A stretch of DNA of 16,302 nucleotides from JBGLNJ01 sp964353405 (lineage in GTDB: Bacteria; Chloroflexota; Anaerolineae; Fen-1058). The notes under the pieces were generated by a model that worked only from the letters and a program-made list of their open reading frames with translations, did no database searches and was not told where the DNA came from. Of the stretch, positions 1 through 7,561 are shown piece by piece; positions within the stretch are counted from its first letter, which is position 1, and each line of letters starts with the position of its first letter. A program made the translations under genes and the position numbers. The stretch covers positions 1 through 16,302 of the forward strand of contig CAYGWJ010000023.1 of assembly GCA_964353405.1 (NCBI GenBank), in the 5' to 3' direction.

Positions 1-731
1 AGCGCGTTGCCGGTCGCCTCGATCACGATGTCGGCCTTCCGGCCATACGTGAACTCGGTGATCTTCTGGACCACGTCCACTTCGTTCGGATTCCAGACCG
101 TCAGGCCGCACTCTTTCGCCACGCTGATGCGGAACGGGTCAATCTCCGTCACGGCGACTTTGGCCGCCATGTTCTTGGCAAACTGGGCAAACAGGTAGCC
201 AATCGGCCCAAAGCCAAGGATAAGGACGTAATCATAGGGCAGCATGAGCAGCGTGTTCATGCCGTTGACGACGGTCGCCAGCGTTTCGACCTGCGTGCCA
301 AGCACATCGTCAATCTCATCCGGCAGCAGAAAGCACTGCTTTTCCGGCACCAGGCAATACTCGGCGTAACCGCCGTCCCGCATCACGCCGAGCGCGCTGG
401 TCTTGATCTCGACGCACTGGCTGCTCAGGCCCATGCGGCAGAATGAGCAAAAGCCGCAGCGGATATTGTTGTCAATGGCCACGCGATCGCCAACCTTGAC
501 GTGCGTAACGTGCGTGCCCACCTCGAGGACCTCCCCGCAAAACTCGTGGCCCACCACCGTGTTCGGTCTAAAGTGGTGCTTGCCTTCTAGGATTTTGACG
601 TCCGAGCCGCAGATGCCCACGGCCTTGACTTGCAGCAATACGTCATCGGGCTCTTGCACCTTCGGGATCGGGAGTTCGGTCAGTTCAAGTTGGCCAACAC
701 CGCGAACAACGAAAGCCTTCATCTTGTCCAT
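1..731 (-). CDS. Zn-dependent alcohol/polyol dehydrogenase (MDR family), C-terminus cut by window edge
   Basis: About 243 N-terminal residues of a medium-chain Zn dehydrogenase are visible and the frame stays open to base 1. Catalytic-zinc residues are seen as CGSD (C41) and GHE (H62, E63). The structural-zinc set is C92, C95, C98 and C106. A Rossmann motif GFGPIG lies near residue 175. Family members oxidise alcohols, polyols or sugars with NAD(P); the substrate cannot be read from sequence. The start at 731 is chosen because AGGAGG lies 5 nt upstream, whereas the next ATG (722) is too far from it. It is the last visible gene of the minus-strand operon, about 75 nt after the URO-D-like remnant. 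A 9-bp dyad at 765-788 sits just upstream and may control it separately. Confidence 0.9.
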   Translation of the reverse strand, partial: MDKMKAFVVRGVGQLELTELPIPKVQEPDDVLLQVKAVGICGSDVKILEGKHHFRPNTVVGHEFCGEVLEVGTHVTHVKVGDRVAIDNNIRCGFCSFCRMGLSSQCVEIKTSALGVMRDGGYAEYCLVPEKQCFLLPDEIDDVLGTQVETLATVVNGMNTLLMLPYDYVLILGFGPIGYLFAQFAKNMAAKVAVTEIDPFRISVAKECGLTVWNPNEVDVVQKITEFTYGRKADIVIEATGNA

Positions 732-764
732 GTGTTCCTCCTGCAATATTTCAAGCCAGTTATT

Positions 765-788
765 CATGTATCCTGATTGGGATACATG
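765..788. promoter_or_regulatory. Perfect 9-bp inverted repeat upstream of the left dehydrogenase
   Basis: The arms CATGTATCC (765-773) and GGATACATG (780-788) are perfect and flank a 6-nt loop. The dyad lies about 34 nt before the dehydrogenase start at 731 and just after the URO-D-like fragment. No T-run follows on the minus strand, so a classic terminator is unlikely. A protein operator or an RNA hairpin between operon segments fits better; which of the two is not decidable here. Confidence 0.45.
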
Positions 789-805
789 TGAACTTCTGCT
801 TTCGA

Positions 806-1069
806 TTACGCCGATGCACTCGAATAGACGCCGTAAGCTTTCCAGGCTTCCCACATCGCCACGATGTTCGCCGGGGGGACATTCGCCTGGATGTCATGTA
901 CGGCGGCAAAGACAAACCCGCCGCCAGGAGCGAGCGCTTCAATGTTTCGCTTTACGTGTTCTCTGATTTCTTCCGGCGTGGCAGTCCCCAGCACGCGCTG
1001 CGTATCCACGCCGCCACCCCAGAACACCAGGTCGCGCCCGAACTCGCGTTTCAGTTCGACGGGATCCAT
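806..1069 (-). pseudogene. Decayed C-terminal fragment of a URO-D-like gene
   Basis: This 87-residue frame matches residues 300-379 of the intact URO-D-like protein at 4843-5982. About 11 of 80 aligned positions differ, and it shares FGRDLVFWGGGVDTQ, VLGTATPE and GGGFVFAAVHDIQ. It has only the last fifth of the fold and lacks the His-x-Cys motif of the full protein. An in-frame TAA lies directly before its first ATG and no good ribosome binding site precedes it. The end differs from the intact copy (extra VYSSASA after KAYG). It is best read as the remnant of a second, diverged paralogue whose 5' part was deleted, lying between the KDPG aldolase and a dehydrogenase. A functional short protein is possible but unlikely. 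Confidence 0.75.
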
Positions 1070-1149
1070 TTACTCGAAAAGAGTGATCTCGCGGTCTGCG
1101 ACAAGGACTTGGTACGATGCTCGCCACGTCTAATCGCATCGCTTTCTGC

Positions 1150-1806
1150 TCACAGCTGTTTCTCTGTCCTGGCATTTTGCACGGATCCGCAAAGCTGACG
1201 CGCAACCTCGGTGAGCCGGTTGAATTCTCCAGCGGCGATTGCCGTCGGGTCAACTAGGTTTCCGCCGACGGCAACTGCCGCTGCACCGGCACGGATATAC
1301 TCACCCGCGTTCGCGGTGCTCACGCCTCCCGTTGGAACCAGCCGCACTTGTGGCAGCGGTGCGCGGATTGCACGTACGTAGGCCGGCCCCCCGGCACTCG
1401 CGGGGAACAGTTTCACCAAGTCAGCACCCCATTCCCAAGCGGTGAGAATTTCGGTTGGGGTGTACGCACCCGGCATGATCGGCACAGCCGCGCGCTGCGC
1501 GGTTTCGATGGTAGCACGATCGAGCACCGGCATAACGATGAACTGCGCCCCAGCTTGAAGTGCAGCATCCGCGTCCTTTGCATTGAGTATGGTCCCCGCA
1601 CCGACCAACGCGCGTTCGCCCAGCCGCTCGCGCGTCGCGCCAATCAACCGGCACGCGTCCGGCGTCGTGAAAGTAAATTCGACGGCGATGATTCCACCTG
1701 CGACGATAGCTTCCGCTGCAGCCACCAGCCCTATCGGATTCGCCGCGCGAAAAATGGCAATGACGCCACAGTCAAGAATATGTTGGAGCGCTATAGTTTT
1801 ATCCAT
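1150..1806 (-). CDS. eda: 2-dehydro-3-deoxy-6-phosphogluconate (KDPG) aldolase
   Basis: This class I aldolase of 218 residues cleaves KDPG (or the galacto epimer) to pyruvate and glyceraldehyde 3-phosphate in the cytoplasm. Visible family motifs are GVIAIFR (R20), VEFTFTTP (E43), VGAGTI near 68, PGAYTPTEI near 113, the Schiff-base lysine K132 in DLVKLFPA, and the phosphate-binding PTGGVST. The length matches the family. The ATG at 1806 overlaps the TGA of the kinase gene by one base (TGATG), so translation is probably coupled and the two enzymes act in sequence. The usual SP after the AGAQFIV segment is MP here, a small deviation. Substrate stereochemistry (gluco versus galacto) is not determined. 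Confidence 0.93.
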   Translation of the reverse strand: MDKTIALQHILDCGVIAIFRAANPIGLVAAAEAIVAGGIIAVEFTFTTPDACRLIGATRERLGERALVGAGTILNAKDADAALQAGAQFIVMPVLDRATIETAQRAAVPIMPGAYTPTEILTAWEWGADLVKLFPASAGGPAYVRAIRAPLPQVRLVPTGGVSTANAGEYIRAGAAAVAVGGNLVDPTAIAAGEFNRLTEVARQLCGSVQNARTEKQL

Positions 1807-2801
1807 CAGCGAGTCATCTGTATCTCTCCCTTGGTGATCAGCGACTCGACTTCGGCGCGCGTCACCCAGGGCCAGTCTGTCGGCGAGGTTTGCTTGAGCG
1901 CAGAGAACGCGTTGCCCAACTCCACTGCCCGCGCGACATCTCCTTCCAGGTATCCAGCAAGAAATCCGGCCACGCACGCGTCTCCGCCGCCGAGCCGATC
2001 GACAGCATCAATTTCATAGACGCGATCCGTAAAGACTTGGCCGTTGGCAAATGCCAGCGAAGTCCAGGTGTTCCGCCATGCCGAGGGGGTACTGCGCAGA
2101 GTCACCAAGACCGCCTGGAACCCAAAGCGTTCTGCCAGTTGGCAAGCAACCGCAGCGGGATTTTCGCCGCTCAAGCCCGAAATCAGTTCTGTGACGTTGG
2201 GTTGATCCGGCAGCGCGGTAATCAAAATGTCTACAAATTCCATCAACGGCAATTGGGCAACACGCGCTTGTTCAAGCGTCCAGAGCTGGGCGCGGTAATT
2301 CAAATCGTAACTGACGAGGCATCCGACTGCCTTTGCCGCGCGCAGCGCTTGCTTTTGTGTCTCCGCCGCGGTTACACTCAACGCAGGCGTAATGCCGCCG
2401 ACGTGAAAGAGGCGTGTGCCCCGCAAAAGTGAATCCCAATCCACCATATCAGGTTGGATGTGCGCAAGAGCCGAATCCATACGGTCGTAGATCACGCGGG
2501 TTGGACGCGGCGTCGCACCGTGCTCGTAAAAGTACAGTCCGGCACGCTCACCGTGCGCCCAAACAACGTGCTCCATATCGACGCCGAACTCACGTCCCTT
2601 GTTCGCGATCATTCGTCCCAGCGGATTATCCGGCAATCGGCTGACCCATGCCGATTTTTTCCCCAAGCGCGCGACGCCCGCCGCTACAGAGAGTTCCGCT
2701 CCGCCGACAGCCACTTCTAGCAACTTGGTCTGCTCCAGCCGCTCGTGGTCTGGCGGCGAGAGCCGAAGCATCGCCTCGCCAAAGGTGACAATGTCTAACA
2801 T
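1806..2801 (-). CDS. kdgK: 2-keto-3-deoxygluconate kinase (PfkB/ribokinase family)
   Basis: This 331-residue PfkB-fold kinase phosphorylates 2-keto-3-deoxygluconate (KDG) to KDPG, the substrate of the next gene product. Evidence includes the N-terminal FGEAMLRLSP, GGAELSVAAGVARLG (33-47), the KDG-kinase hallmark DLNYRAQLW (166-174), and the C-terminal PfkB signature DRLGGGDACVAGF, in which D274 would be the catalytic base. The chosen ATG at 2801 matches the family N-terminus and lies inside the end of the preceding dehydrogenase gene (7-nt overlap). The frame could be extended upstream, but that segment is only an out-of-frame reading of the dehydrogenase. A fructokinase-like relative is the alternative; the DLNYR motif and the aldolase neighbour favour KDG kinase. 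Confidence 0.92.
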   Translation of the reverse strand: MLDIVTFGEAMLRLSPPDHERLEQTKLLEVAVGGAELSVAAGVARLGKKSAWVSRLPDNPLGRMIANKGREFGVDMEHVVWAHGERAGLYFYEHGATPRPTRVIYDRMDSALAHIQPDMVDWDSLLRGTRLFHVGGITPALSVTAAETQKQALRAAKAVGCLVSYDLNYRAQLWTLEQARVAQLPLMEFVDILITALPDQPNVTELISGLSGENPAAVACQLAERFGFQAVLVTLRSTPSAWRNTWTSLAFANGQVFTDRVYEIDAVDRLGGGDACVAGFLAGYLEGDVARAVELGNAFSALKQTSPTDWPWVTRAEVESLITKGEIQMTR

Positions 2802-3865
2802 GGCTTGACGATGACCTTGATCGCACCGTCTTTTCGCTGAGCAAAGGTATCGAAGGCGACATTGATCTCGTCGAGTGAGAAAACGTGTGTGATGAGCGGT
2901 TTCATCTGCAGCCGGCCGTCCGCCATCAGCGGGATGGCGCGTTCGACGCTCCACATCCCCTCGCCTTTCGGTCCGGCGATGAGGAGGTTCCATTGCACGA
3001 CCTTGTTGAGCGCGAGCGTCACCGGCTCGTGATAGATGCCGTTGTACAGAACGCGCCCGCTCTTGCGAACGAGATCGAGAGCCTCGGACGCCGGAGCTGG
3101 CTGCCCGGCACATTCGACGACGAGGTCTGCGCCCACTCCGTTGGTGAGTTGCATCACAACATCCCGCACATTGACCTCGTTCACGTTCAGCGTGACATCC
3201 GCACCCAACTGCCGCCCGACGGCGAGACGGTCCGCACGTGTACCGGTGAGGATCACGCGTCCTGCGCCGAGGAGCCTGGCCATTTGTGCTGAGATCAATC
3301 CAATTGCTCCCGGTCCCGTGACGACGACCGTCTCGCCGGGCTTGATGCCGCCGATGCGTTCGTAGCCATACAATACCGTTCCTGCCGTTGTCAGCAGCGC
3401 GCCTTGTTCGAACGAGATGCTGTCCGGCAGTTTATGGAGCGTGTTGACGTGACAGGCCGCGTATTCGGCGTAACCGCCATTGCTGCAAAATCCGTAATGC
3501 CGGTGGCCTGTTTCCGGTTTGCCGTAATTGAGGCAAGTTGTATACAAACCGCGCAGACAATTTACGCAGCGCCCGCAGCCCTTGTGCGGCTCCAGCGCGA
3601 CCCGATCACCGATCTTGACCTCGGTGACATCCGGCGAAACCGCGACGACAGTGCCGCTGAATTCGTGTCCCGGGATGAACTCGCCGAGCGGCGGATGGTT
3701 TTGCCAACCATGGGCGACGATACCGGGGTCGCTACCGCAGATCGCAATCGCATTGACCTGGATTAACGCCTCGCCTGCGCCGGGAACAGGCACCGGCTTC
3801 CGGGTGACGCGCAGGTCGCCGTAATTGAACAGCACGGCTGCTTTCATCGTTTGGGGAATATCCAT
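2795..3865 (-). CDS. Zn-dependent alcohol/sugar dehydrogenase (MDR family)
   Basis: A complete 356-residue medium-chain dehydrogenase. Catalytic-zinc residues C43 (in CGSD), H67 and E68 (in GHE) are present, as are the structural-zinc cysteines C97, C100, C103 and C111. The nucleotide site is GPGAIGL near 184-190. Relatives include sorbitol, threonine, galactitol-phosphate and L-galactonate/idonate-type dehydrogenases, so oxidation of a secondary alcohol on a sugar, polyol or aldonate is expected. The start at 3865 has AGGAG 6 nt upstream. Its end overlaps the KDG kinase start, so the oxidised product probably feeds the KDG branch directly. The precise substrate is unknown. Confidence 0.92.
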   Translation of the reverse strand: MDIPQTMKAAVLFNYGDLRVTRKPVPVPGAGEALIQVNAIAICGSDPGIVAHGWQNHPPLGEFIPGHEFSGTVVAVSPDVTEVKIGDRVALEPHKGCGRCVNCLRGLYTTCLNYGKPETGHRHYGFCSNGGYAEYAACHVNTLHKLPDSISFEQGALLTTAGTVLYGYERIGGIKPGETVVVTGPGAIGLISAQMARLLGAGRVILTGTRADRLAVGRQLGADVTLNVNEVNVRDVVMQLTNGVGADLVVECAGQPAPASEALDLVRKSGRVLYNGIYHEPVTLALNKVVQWNLLIAGPKGEGMWSVERAIPLMADGRLQMKPLITHVFSLDEINVAFDTFAQRKDGAIKVIVKPC

Positions 3866-3896
3866 TGGTCTCTCCTTTCAATTTCTTGCTGGGAGG

Positions 3897-4820
3897 CTAA
3901 CCACTGGGAATGTTCTTATCCGGTATCACGTTCAAGCCGGCAATGGCTTCAAAGACCTTGACGATCCCAATAAAGTCCAGCGGGCCTTCGCCTTGGGCTT
4001 GCATCACCCGAAAGAATTCACGGACCAGGGTCGTGACGGGCATCGGTATGTTCAGCTCTTTGGCAGAGACAAGCGCCGAGTCCATATCCTTGCAGACAAT
4101 ATCCACCGTGGATTGAGGAACACTATAGTCCTTGGTTTTCAGTAATGGGACTTTGTAATCAAAGAGCACTGAGTTGAGGGCGCTGTTGTTGATGACCTCA
4201 ATCATCTGCTGCCAATCCAGGCCACAGCGTTCGCCGAAGGCGAACGCCTCGCCCACCATTGCTGCCGTGACACCGATCATAACGCTGTGTACCAGTTTCA
4301 AAAAGATGGCTTCTTCACCCGGGCCGACGTAATAGACTTTTTTGCCCATTGCACCAAAGACTTGCGAGGACTGCTCATAGGCGTCCCGGGGACCAGAGAC
4401 AAAAATCGTCAAGGTTCCCTCGGTGGCTGGCTTGACACTCCCAGAGACTTTGGCGCGCAAGTAGCGGATTTTCTTTTCCTCTGCCGCGCGTGCCACTCGT
4501 GCGGAAGCCGCCGCCGAAACGGTGCTCATGTCCGCATAGATGACGCCAGCATCAGCGCCTCGAAAGACACCGTTGGGACCCAGAGCCACTGCTTCCAATC
4601 CTGCATCATCCAAAATCATTGAGATGACCAAGTCGGCCCCGGAGGCGGCTTCCAGCGGCGAGCCGGCTTCCTGGGCGCCGGCCGCGACCAGCGGGCGCGC
4701 CTTGTCTCGCACGATGTCATAAACGTTTAGTGAATACCCCGCCCGCAAAAGATTCTGGGCCATCGGATGGCCCATCCGTCCTAGTCCAATGAATCCAACC
4801 CGTTTGATCGGTCCGACCAT
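3897..4820 (-). CDS. NAD(P)-binding beta-hydroxyacid dehydrogenase (3-hydroxyisobutyrate dehydrogenase family)
   Basis: This 307-residue protein has an N-terminal Rossmann domain with GFIGLGRMGHPMAQNL (9-24) and a C-terminal helical domain. The family lysine is K175 in FLKLVHS and a second conserved lysine is K244 in CKDMD. The substrate loop reads VSGSV rather than the common VSGGV, and H178 stands where many members have Asn, so the substrate may be non-standard. Family members reduce or oxidise beta-hydroxy acids such as tartronate semialdehyde, 3-hydroxyisobutyrate, L-threonate or glycerate. The start at 4820 is set by GGTGGCG a few bases upstream and by the family N-terminus; upstream extension runs into the URO-D-like gene. 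It lies 22 nt after that gene and 31 nt before the Zn dehydrogenase. Confidence 0.9.
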   Translation of the reverse strand: MVGPIKRVGFIGLGRMGHPMAQNLLRAGYSLNVYDIVRDKARPLVAAGAQEAGSPLEAASGADLVISMILDDAGLEAVALGPNGVFRGADAGVIYADMSTVSAAASARVARAAEEKKIRYLRAKVSGSVKPATEGTLTIFVSGPRDAYEQSSQVFGAMGKKVYYVGPGEEAIFLKLVHSVMIGVTAAMVGEAFAFGERCGLDWQQMIEVINNSALNSVLFDYKVPLLKTKDYSVPQSTVDIVCKDMDSALVSAKELNIPMPVTTLVREFFRVMQAQGEGPLDFIGIVKVFEAIAGLNVIPDKNIPSG

Positions 4821-4842
4821 TTTTCGCCACCTGCTTCTGGTA

Positions 4843-5982
4843 TTATCCGTACGCCTGAACCGCTTCCCACATTGCCATGACATTCTCCGGCGGGACATTC
4901 GCCTGGATGTCGTGCACTGCCGCAAAGACGAAGCCACCGCCGGGCGCAAGCGCTTCGATATTTCGTTTCACGTGTTCTTTGATTTGCTCCGGCGTCGCGG
5001 TTCCCAGCACATTCTGCGTATCCACGCCGCCGCCCCAGAACACCAGGTCGCGCCCAAAATCACGTTTCAACTCAGCCAGGTCCATGCCCGCTGCACTGAT
5101 CTGCACCGGATTGAGAATGTCAATCCCGGCGTCAATCAGACCGGGCAACAACAAGCGAACCGCACCGCAGGAATGGAAAAATACCTTGACCGGGGCCTGG
5201 GCTTTGATAAATGAAAAGAGGCGCCTGTGGCGCGGCTGGATCAGGTTGCGATAGGTCCTGGGCGACATGAGTGGCCCGTTTTGCCCGGCCAGGTCATCCG
5301 CTTCGACCACAATATCTACCAGGTCGCCGATCTCTTTGAGGGCGCGCTCCCAGAAGGCGCACTTCCATTCTACCAGTCGGTCAAGCATGTAACCAACGAA
5401 CTCGTGGTGGGTCGCCAGGTCCATATAGTATTGCTCAAAGCCGCGCATCCACGCATACACCTCGGCGATTCCGGCGCAGGGGCCGGCCAGGACAACGGCT
5501 TTTCCCTGAGCCGCGGCCGCTTCAGCCTGTGGCCGCAGCCTGGCAAACCGCTGGTCGTCAAGTGGATCAGGGAACGGATGCGCCTTGAATTCGTCGAGCG
5601 AACCGGCGGTCGCCAGCGGATGATAATACATATCATAGTACAGGCCACCATCTTTCGGTTTCTGCCAGCCGATGCCCCACTCGTCTGTGTATGCTTCATA
5701 CGCGCCTTCATCTCGAAAGATGTACTCGAAGCTGGAGGCCGTGCCCGGTTGCACGAGTCGAAAGTCAGTCTGCAAGCGCTCTGCCATATCCTCATCCACG
5801 AACACCAGTTGCTCTGCCATAGCGACCACGCGCACGTTAATCGGAGGCAAGCCCAGGTGGCGGCGCAAATTCTGGTACGCCGTGATGTGCATCGTGGTCA
5901 GGCCGGTGCCGCCCAGATCGAATGGAATTCGAGCCGGCTCTTGATGGTCCAGCGCTTGCTTCACTCGATCGTGCGAGTTCAT
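4843..5982 (-). CDS. URO-D/MtaA-superfamily protein in a sugar operon
   Basis: A 379-residue TIM-barrel protein of the uroporphyrinogen decarboxylase superfamily. It is unlikely to be true HemE, because it lacks the RxPxWxMRQAGR start and the surroundings are sugar genes. The segment VFFHSCGAV (H270, C272) resembles the His-x-Cys zinc motif of MtaA-type corrinoid methyltransferases. The third Cys ligand of MtaA is not evident; H357 in AAVHDIQ is a possible substitute. The C-terminus has WGGGVDTQNVLGTATPE. Family knowledge allows methyl transfer or decarboxylation; the substrate is unknown and no corrinoid protein or activase gene is seen nearby. The start at 5982 has GGAG 8 nt upstream and overlaps the epimerase stop as ATGA, so translation is coupled. 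A truncated relative lies at 806-1069. Confidence 0.88.
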   Translation of the reverse strand: MNSHDRVKQALDHQEPARIPFDLGGTGLTTMHITAYQNLRRHLGLPPINVRVVAMAEQLVFVDEDMAERLQTDFRLVQPGTASSFEYIFRDEGAYEAYTDEWGIGWQKPKDGGLYYDMYYHPLATAGSLDEFKAHPFPDPLDDQRFARLRPQAEAAAAQGKAVVLAGPCAGIAEVYAWMRGFEQYYMDLATHHEFVGYMLDRLVEWKCAFWERALKEIGDLVDIVVEADDLAGQNGPLMSPRTYRNLIQPRHRRLFSFIKAQAPVKVFFHSCGAVRLLLPGLIDAGIDILNPVQISAAGMDLAELKRDFGRDLVFWGGGVDTQNVLGTATPEQIKEHVKRNIEALAPGGGFVFAAVHDIQANVPPENVMAMWEAVQAYG

Positions 5983-6785
5983 GCAATATTCTCCTTCATT
6001 CGCGTCAATGACTCGCGCAAGAACAGCTCGACCTGCGCGCACGAGTCAGATCCCTTTATGGGGGTGAAAGGATCAGGCCCCGGTGCGACGCACTCAAAAA
6101 TCACGTCGCCGCCATAACCGGCGGTGCGCAGGGCCTGGGCAATGGCCGCAAAATCAATGTGCCCGCGCCCAACAGCCTGGCGGTTCGAATCGGCAATATG
6201 GAAGAGAAAAAGGTTGCCCGCTGCGTTTTCAATCGCGCGCGGCAGATACGCCTCTTCAATATTCATGTGGTATGTGTCGAGAAGCAGCCCCACGTTCGCG
6301 GCGCCGACCTCACGCACGAACCGCAGACCCTCGTCCGCGCTGTTGAGCAAGTGTGCTTCGTAGCGATTAAGCAACTCGATGGCGACGCGCAGGTTGCGCT
6401 GCGCTGCGCGTGTGGCGATTTCGCGCACCGCAGCGACCATCAGGTTCCATTCCTCTGCGTATGAACCGACCGCACGCACCCGGCCAACCTGGCCGTGGCA
6501 CACAAGTAGCGGAGCGCCAACGTCTGCTGCGAAATCCACCAGACGCAAATAGTAATCGAGCGCGGGACGATGGATGCTGTCGTCAGGGTGACAGAGGTCA
6601 ACATTGTCAGGTGTGAGCGACAAGACGGCGAGCTCAAGATCCGCAAGGATTTTGCGCGCCTCGCGCGGGTTCAGCGACAATTCGCCGAATAACTCGACGC
6701 CGTCCAGCCCAATCGCCGCTATGCGTTGCGCTTTCGTCCGCAGTGGCTCATCGCCGAAAATCCACGTACACGCACCGAATTTCAT
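5979..6785 (-). CDS. Sugar isomerase/epimerase, D-tagatose 3-epimerase-like TIM barrel
   Basis: A 268-residue protein of the xylose-isomerase-like TIM-barrel family. Candidate metal ligands are E137 (in ELLNRYE), D170 (in LLDTYHMN), H196 (in FHIADSNR) and E231 (in FECV). Their spacing of 33, 26 and 35 residues equals that of E152, D185, H211 and E246 in Pseudomonas cichorii D-tagatose 3-epimerase, as I recall it, which supports a real epimerase site. It probably interconverts C3 epimers of a ketose or a related keto sugar in the cytoplasm. The start is 5 nt after the ATPase stop with no strong ribosome binding site, implying translational coupling. Hydroxypyruvate isomerase or inosose-type enzymes are related alternatives. 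Confidence 0.9.
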   Translation of the reverse strand: MKFGACTWIFGDEPLRTKAQRIAAIGLDGVELFGELSLNPREARKILADLELAVLSLTPDNVDLCHPDDSIHRPALDYYLRLVDFAADVGAPLLVCHGQVGRVRAVGSYAEEWNLMVAAVREIATRAAQRNLRVAIELLNRYEAHLLNSADEGLRFVREVGAANVGLLLDTYHMNIEEAYLPRAIENAAGNLFLFHIADSNRQAVGRGHIDFAAIAQALRTAGYGGDVIFECVAPGPDPFTPIKGSDSCAQVELFLRESLTRMKENIA

Positions 6786-6790
6786 TTGTT

Positions 6791-7552
6791 TTATTTTTCC
6801 CGTTGTCCTGTGATGAGATCGGCAATGTCGTTTTCCGACAACTCGCCGCGCTGATAGGTGCCAACCTTTTCGCCATGCCGAATGATGGTATAGGCATCCG
6901 CCATCATGTACACATGATGGACATTGTGCGTAATGAAAATCACCGGCAGTCCGCGCACTTTGGCATTTTCGATATACTTGAGCACCTTGCGCGTTTCTGC
7001 CACCGATAGCGCCGAGGTCGGCTCGTCCAAAATCAGCAGCTTGGCGCCAAAGTGCACGGCGCGACCAATCGCAATGGATTGTCGTTCGCCGCCGGAGAGG
7101 CTACCGACCCTGTCACCCGGCGAGCGAATTTGGATGCCCACATCTGCCAGCGCTGAGCGGGTCAGCGCATTCATATCGCCCATTTTGAGCCAGTGGATAG
7201 GGCCAACTTGATGCACGAGTTCACGGCCCAGGAAAAAGTTGCGCGAGATGCTCATCAGATTGACCAGCGCAAGGTCCTGATAGCAGGTCTCAATACCAAG
7301 GTCGCGTGCATCGCGCGGCGAGTTGATCTGCACCAGCTTGCCTTCAAAGTAGATTTCGCCGCTGTTCGGCGGATAGATCCCGGTGAGAATCTTGATGAGG
7401 GTGGACTTGCCCGCGCCGTTATCGCCAACCAGCGCCATCACCTGCGCCCGGTCAATCTTGAAATCCACATTCTTGAGCGCCGTGATGGTGCCAAAGCGCC
7501 TGACGATGTTCTTCATCTCGACCACAGGAATAGTGTTGGCCGTTGTGCTCAT
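6791..7552 (-). CDS. Sugar ABC transporter ATP-binding protein, single nucleotide-binding domain
   Basis: A 253-residue ABC ATPase on the cytoplasmic side of a carbohydrate importer. Walker A GDNGAGKST is at 43-51, the Q-loop YQDLA is near 91, signature LSGGERQ at 152-158, Walker B LLILDE at 172-177, and the switch His is H209. It has one ATPase domain, unlike the double-domain RbsA/MglA type, and resembles the short FrcA-like ATPases, so a homodimer is expected to serve the permeases. The start at 7552 has AGGAGGG 4 nt upstream, and this site overlaps the permease stop codon. The gene sits between permease 1 and the epimerase. Confidence 0.95.
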   Translation of the reverse strand: MSTTANTIPVVEMKNIVRRFGTITALKNVDFKIDRAQVMALVGDNGAGKSTLIKILTGIYPPNSGEIYFEGKLVQINSPRDARDLGIETCYQDLALVNLMSISRNFFLGRELVHQVGPIHWLKMGDMNALTRSALADVGIQIRSPGDRVGSLSGGERQSIAIGRAVHFGAKLLILDEPTSALSVAETRKVLKYIENAKVRGLPVIFITHNVHHVYMMADAYTIIRHGEKVGTYQRGELSENDIADLITGQREK

Positions 7553-7561
7553 GTCGCCCTC

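Noticed and set aside
4843..5982. Annotation as haem-biosynthetic HemE
   Set aside because: The N-terminal HemE motif is absent, no haem genes are nearby, and the His-x-Cys motif and operon context point to another function.
5227..6117. Plus-strand open frame of 296 residues
   Set aside because: It is antisense to the URO-D-like and epimerase genes, which have clear motifs and ribosome binding sites; no family features are seen in this frame.
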